This document shows, in pieces, positions 61,420 through 64,000 of a DNA stretch of 64,000 bases. Position numbers and translations under genes: made by a program. Under the pieces are notes generated by a model. That model was not told the DNA's origin. It did not search any database and worked only from the letters and a program-made list of their open reading frames with translations. Within the stretch, counting starts at the first letter, position 1; every line of letters begins with the position of its first letter. Origin of the DNA: Methylotenera sp. (GTDB lineage Bacteria > Pseudomonadota > Gammaproteobacteria > Burkholderiales > Methylophilaceae); NCBI RefSeq assembly GCF_029945535.1, contig NZ_JAQSCU010000014.1, positions 1 to 64,000 of the forward strand, written 5' to 3'.

Positions 61420-61541
61420 GTCAGGCGATGTCTAATTAAGTCTATGATTAGACTATAACTTAGAAAAGCTATGGCAGGGGTTATCTAGGCCAAAACAGAA
61501 CAATGCCATGGGCTAAATTTTATCAATATTTACAAAAATAT

Positions 61542-62345
61542 TTATAGCCAATCCCAATCTAGGCGCTTCTTATGAGGCGCTTTTTTTACAGCAAAATCCC
61601 ATAAAAATGGCGGTATTAAACGCATAAATCTTGCTACCCAACCCATTTGCCATGGAATCACACAGAAGCGGCGTTTGTTTTCAACGGCATTGGCAAATTT
61701 ATAGGCAAATACATCGGCGTCCATTAAGAATGGCATTTTGTATTGATTTACGTCTGTCATTGGCGTGCGAATATAGCCCGGTGCAATAGTGGTGACGGCA
61801 ATATTGTCTTGCGCCATTTCTACGCGCAGACTTTCTAAATAACTAATGGCGGCCGCTTTACTCGCGCTGTAAGCGCCTGCGCCTGGTAAGCCGCGAATAC
61901 CCGCGACACTAGCAACGCCGACTAATTGAGCGTTCTCACCTTTTGCCCCAGCTTGGCGCATGGCGGCAATAAATGGCTGGAAGGTATGTACCAACCCCAT
62001 GACGTTAATATCCATAATCGCTTGAAAAGCGGCAATGTCTTCCACGTGTTCGGTGAGCGTTCCACGGCTTACGCCTGCATTGGCAATGACTATGTTTGGT
62101 GTGCCATGTTGCTGCATAAAGCTTTCAGCAGCACTGGCAAGTGCTGCGCTATTACGTACATCTAGCGGATAAATGACACATTTAATTTTATAGGTTTCTT
62201 GTAGCTTAGATTGTAGCTTTTGTAAGTGCTCACTACGCCTAGCTACTAGTCCTATTGTGGTGTCTTTATTTTGAAAGCGTTTAGCATATTCTGTGGCAAG
62301 CGCCTCGCCTATGCCGCTGGAAGCGCCAGTGATAAAAACTTTCAT
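61542..62345 (-). CDS. short-chain dehydrogenase/reductase
   Basis: 267 residues from ATG 62345 (MKVFITGASSGIG); the extension to 62372 is unsupported. Rossmann motif TGASSGIG at 6-13, NAG in IVIANAGVSRG, catalytic Tyr-Lys in YSASKAA, and a Ser/Val-rich strand before it (LVGVASVAGIRG). NADP preference is suggested by VARRSEH after strand two. Substrate unknown. Genes of this kind often sit next to the dsbA/SPOR pair in betaproteobacteria. Confidence 0.92.
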   Translation of the reverse strand: MKVFITGASSGIGEALATEYAKRFQNKDTTIGLVARRSEHLQKLQSKLQETYKIKCVIYPLDVRNSAALASAAESFMQQHGTPNIVIANAGVSRGTLTEHVEDIAAFQAIMDINVMGLVHTFQPFIAAMRQAGAKGENAQLVGVASVAGIRGLPGAGAYSASKAAAISYLESLRVEMAQDNIAVTTIAPGYIRTPMTDVNQYKMPFLMDADVFAYKFANAVENKRRFCVIPWQMGWVARFMRLIPPFLWDFAVKKAPHKKRLDWDWL

Positions 62346-62398
62346 GGATATAGCCTTAGTTGATGAGAGCAATTGAATAACGGAAATATTATAGGCGT

Positions 62399-62432
62399 AA
62401 AAAACCCGTTAATACCAGAAGGTAGTAACGGG
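62399..62432 (-). terminator. terminator of dsbA
   Basis: On the plus strand CCCGTTAATACC-AGAA-GGTAGTAACGGG, a stem with one mismatch. Read on the minus strand it is followed by six T residues. It lies about 85 bases past the dsbA stop. Confidence 0.8.
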
Positions 62433-62517
62433 CTCATTAGGTTTAAGCTAGAGTCTTAACAGAATCACCGATTAAATATTCTCTGGAAAAAAGACGTTAA
62501 CCAGTTTGATTCTCCAA

Positions 62518-63162
62518 CTACTTTTTTGCTGGGGTCTTCGCTTTGCTTGCGCGAACGTTTCCAACAATAAAATCAACCGTTTTAAGTGCTTGCTCGTTAC
62601 CACCAGCCATTGTGCTAGAGGTAATGAATTGACCATTGATAATAAAACTAGGTACGCCAGTTGCGCCAGAAGCACGGAAGAAATTAGCCGCTTGGTTCAA
62701 TTTATTATTCATAGAGAATGATTTAAATGCCGCTTCTACTTTCGCTTTATCTAGACCGCTTTTTTTAGTCATCCAATCAGTAATAGCTGCTTCATTGGTA
62801 GGATCAAGTGACTTTTCTTTATGCACAGCATCAAATAAAGCGGTGTGCAATTTGTCAGATATTTTCAAATCTTCCATAGCATAGAAAGCTTTAGCCATAG
62901 GTGCCCAAGATGGATTAGGCAAACCAGGTACACGTTTGAATACTACATCTGCTGGTAATTTCTTGACCCATGCGTTAAGGATAGGATCCATGTGGTAGCA
63001 ATGAATACAGCCGTACCAGAATATTTCAGTCACCTCAATTTTACCTGGGTTGTCTGTGTTGATGACTTCTGCGGTTTTATCAAACTCTTGACCCAATTGT
63101 GGGTCTGCTGCCAATACATTGAATGAGGCTAACAACATTAATGCGGCCAACAATTTTTTCAT
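62518..63162 (-). CDS. dsbA: thiol:disulfide interchange protein DsbA
   Basis: 214 residues with signal peptide (cleavage about AAD at 18-20). Thioredoxin fold with helical insert; the active site is C52-I-H-C55 in FWYGCIHCYHMD, where classical DsbA has CPHC. The cis-Pro loop is GVPSFIINGQF. It introduces disulfides into exported proteins. Gene order SPOR-dsbA-SDR is common in the group. SD AAGGAA precedes the start. Confidence 0.95.
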   Translation of the reverse strand: MKKLLAALMLLASFNVLAADPQLGQEFDKTAEVINTDNPGKIEVTEIFWYGCIHCYHMDPILNAWVKKLPADVVFKRVPGLPNPSWAPMAKAFYAMEDLKISDKLHTALFDAVHKEKSLDPTNEAAITDWMTKKSGLDKAKVEAAFKSFSMNNKLNQAANFFRASGATGVPSFIINGQFITSSTMAGGNEQALKTVDFIVGNVRASKAKTPAKK

Positions 63163-63328
63163 CTTTAACTTTCCTTTTAACTTGGTCTAAAATTTAACTA
63201 TCTAAATTAATGATTAATATTCACTCACATTACTTAAATATTATTTACATACAAACGTGTGACTTTAAATTTGGCTGACAATTCAATCTATAAAAATTGT
63301 AGTCAGTATCTAAAATAACTTGTTTACG

Positions 63329-63964
63329 TTACTGGTTTTCGTTATTTACTTTAATCAAGTCAGCATTAAAGCCGTTACTGATTAAATCTTTTTTGGTTTT
63401 GTTGATTTGATCTAAATCGTTCAAAGGTCCTACGCGTACGCGGTGCCAAGTACCTTTATCAGGAATTGTAGCGGTTTGTACTACCGCCTCAAAGCCTTGC
63501 AAGGCAAGTTTAGCTTTCAAGTTGTCAGCTTCTTCATCTGTTTGAAAAGCACCAACCTGTAAAAAATAACTTTTTGGTACAACTGGCTGCTGGTCATTTG
63601 CCTTGATTTTATCTTCTTCTTCCTTGGTCACTTTGCTCTCGCTACCCGGCAAAATCGTGTAAAAATCAAAACGTGTTTTGTCATCAACATTTTCATTATT
63701 ATCTGCAGCGGCTTGTTTGTCTTTTTCAGCTGCAGCTTTTGCTGCTTCAGCTTTAGTGTCCGCAACAATTTTATCTGCCAATGGCGTTTTAGGTTCTTTC
63801 TCGGTTTGTGCGCCAAATGGGCTATCGCCGCCTTTAATAAACATCACCACGCTGAGTGATGCAGCAACACCTAACAAAATGCCGACCAATAGACCCGTTA
63901 AAAAAGGGCTGCCTTTGCTGCTGCTCTTAGTTCTTTCTGGGCTTGGTTTGTAATCTCTACTCAT
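63329..63964 (-). CDS. SPOR domain-containing membrane protein
   Basis: 211 residues: short basic cytoplasmic N-terminus, one membrane helix (FLTGLLVGILLGVAASLSVVM), an Ala/Lys/Asp-rich periplasmic linker, and a C-terminal SPOR domain (about 130-208; YFLQVGAFQTDEEADNLKAK ... HRVRVGPL). SPOR domains bind denuded peptidoglycan at the division site. In relatives the gene upstream is argS, which would lie beyond the window edge. Confidence 0.9.
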   Translation of the reverse strand: MSRDYKPSPERTKSSSKGSPFLTGLLVGILLGVAASLSVVMFIKGGDSPFGAQTEKEPKTPLADKIVADTKAEAAKAAAEKDKQAAADNNENVDDKTRFDFYTILPGSESKVTKEEEDKIKANDQQPVVPKSYFLQVGAFQTDEEADNLKAKLALQGFEAVVQTATIPDKGTWHRVRVGPLNDLDQINKTKKDLISNGFNADLIKVNNENQ

Positions 63965-64000
63965 AATTTTCTAAAGTCCTTACATTTGTACTACATTTTT

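Overview
The window reads as a stretch of a moderately AT-rich betaproteobacterial chromosome around the replication origin. Gene order (gyrB-dnaN-dnaA | rpmH-rnpA-yidD-yidC-mnmE ... mnmG-rsmG-parA-parB-atpIBEFHAGDC-glmU-glmS), the dsbA/SPOR pair at the right edge and the protein sequences suggest a Methylophilaceae (Methylotenera-like) genome. The family-level assignment is my inference; no 16S gene is present to settle it.

Region 1 (about 0.3-20.7 kb) is the accessory part. After a rubredoxin come two loci of one putative peptide-modification system: circularly permuted ATP-grasp proteins, alpha-E proteins, five transglutaminase-fold proteins (one fused to a DUF2126 region, one with its catalytic Cys replaced by Ser), an Anbu-type proteasome-like protease, and a protein with a 4-hydroxyphenylpyruvate-dioxygenase-like metal site. 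The two loci are separated by ppc (PEP carboxylase), a decayed REP-associated transposase with REP-like palindromes, and a Prc-type S41 protease. A consensus-perfect sigma-54 promoter lies directly in front of the first ATP-grasp gene.

Region 2 (20.8-25.5 kb) holds a c-di-GMP enzyme (GAF-PAS-GGDEF-EAL) separated by a one-base frameshift from its membrane sensor part, and a membrane-anchored TAXI-type binding protein.

Region 3 (25.7-35.1 kb) is the origin neighbourhood. gyrB, dnaN and dnaA run left; rpmH, rnpA, yidD, yidC and mnmE run right. DnaA boxes occur on both sides of dnaA. Three perfect parS sites (28156, 35637, 38764) match the parAB genes at 42-44 kb.

Region 4 (35.1-39.3 kb) has a DUF1508 protein, an MmeI-like fused restriction-modification gene interrupted by a single in-frame stop, and a DUF1924/SHP-type cytochrome c whose terminator hairpin contains a parS site.

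Region 5 (39.5-55.7 kb) is housekeeping: tRNA and rRNA modification, chromosome segregation, the complete ATP synthase operon, UDP-GlcNAc synthesis, a small class III cyclase and YaeQ.

Region 6 (55.9-64 kb) contains ettA (TTG start), followed by a scar holding a second copy of the ettA 3' end that differs only at synonymous sites, then a Pqi/MCE lipid-transport operon, an SDR, a DsbA with a CIHC active site and a SPOR-domain protein. No tRNA, rRNA, CRISPR array or intact insertion sequence was seen.
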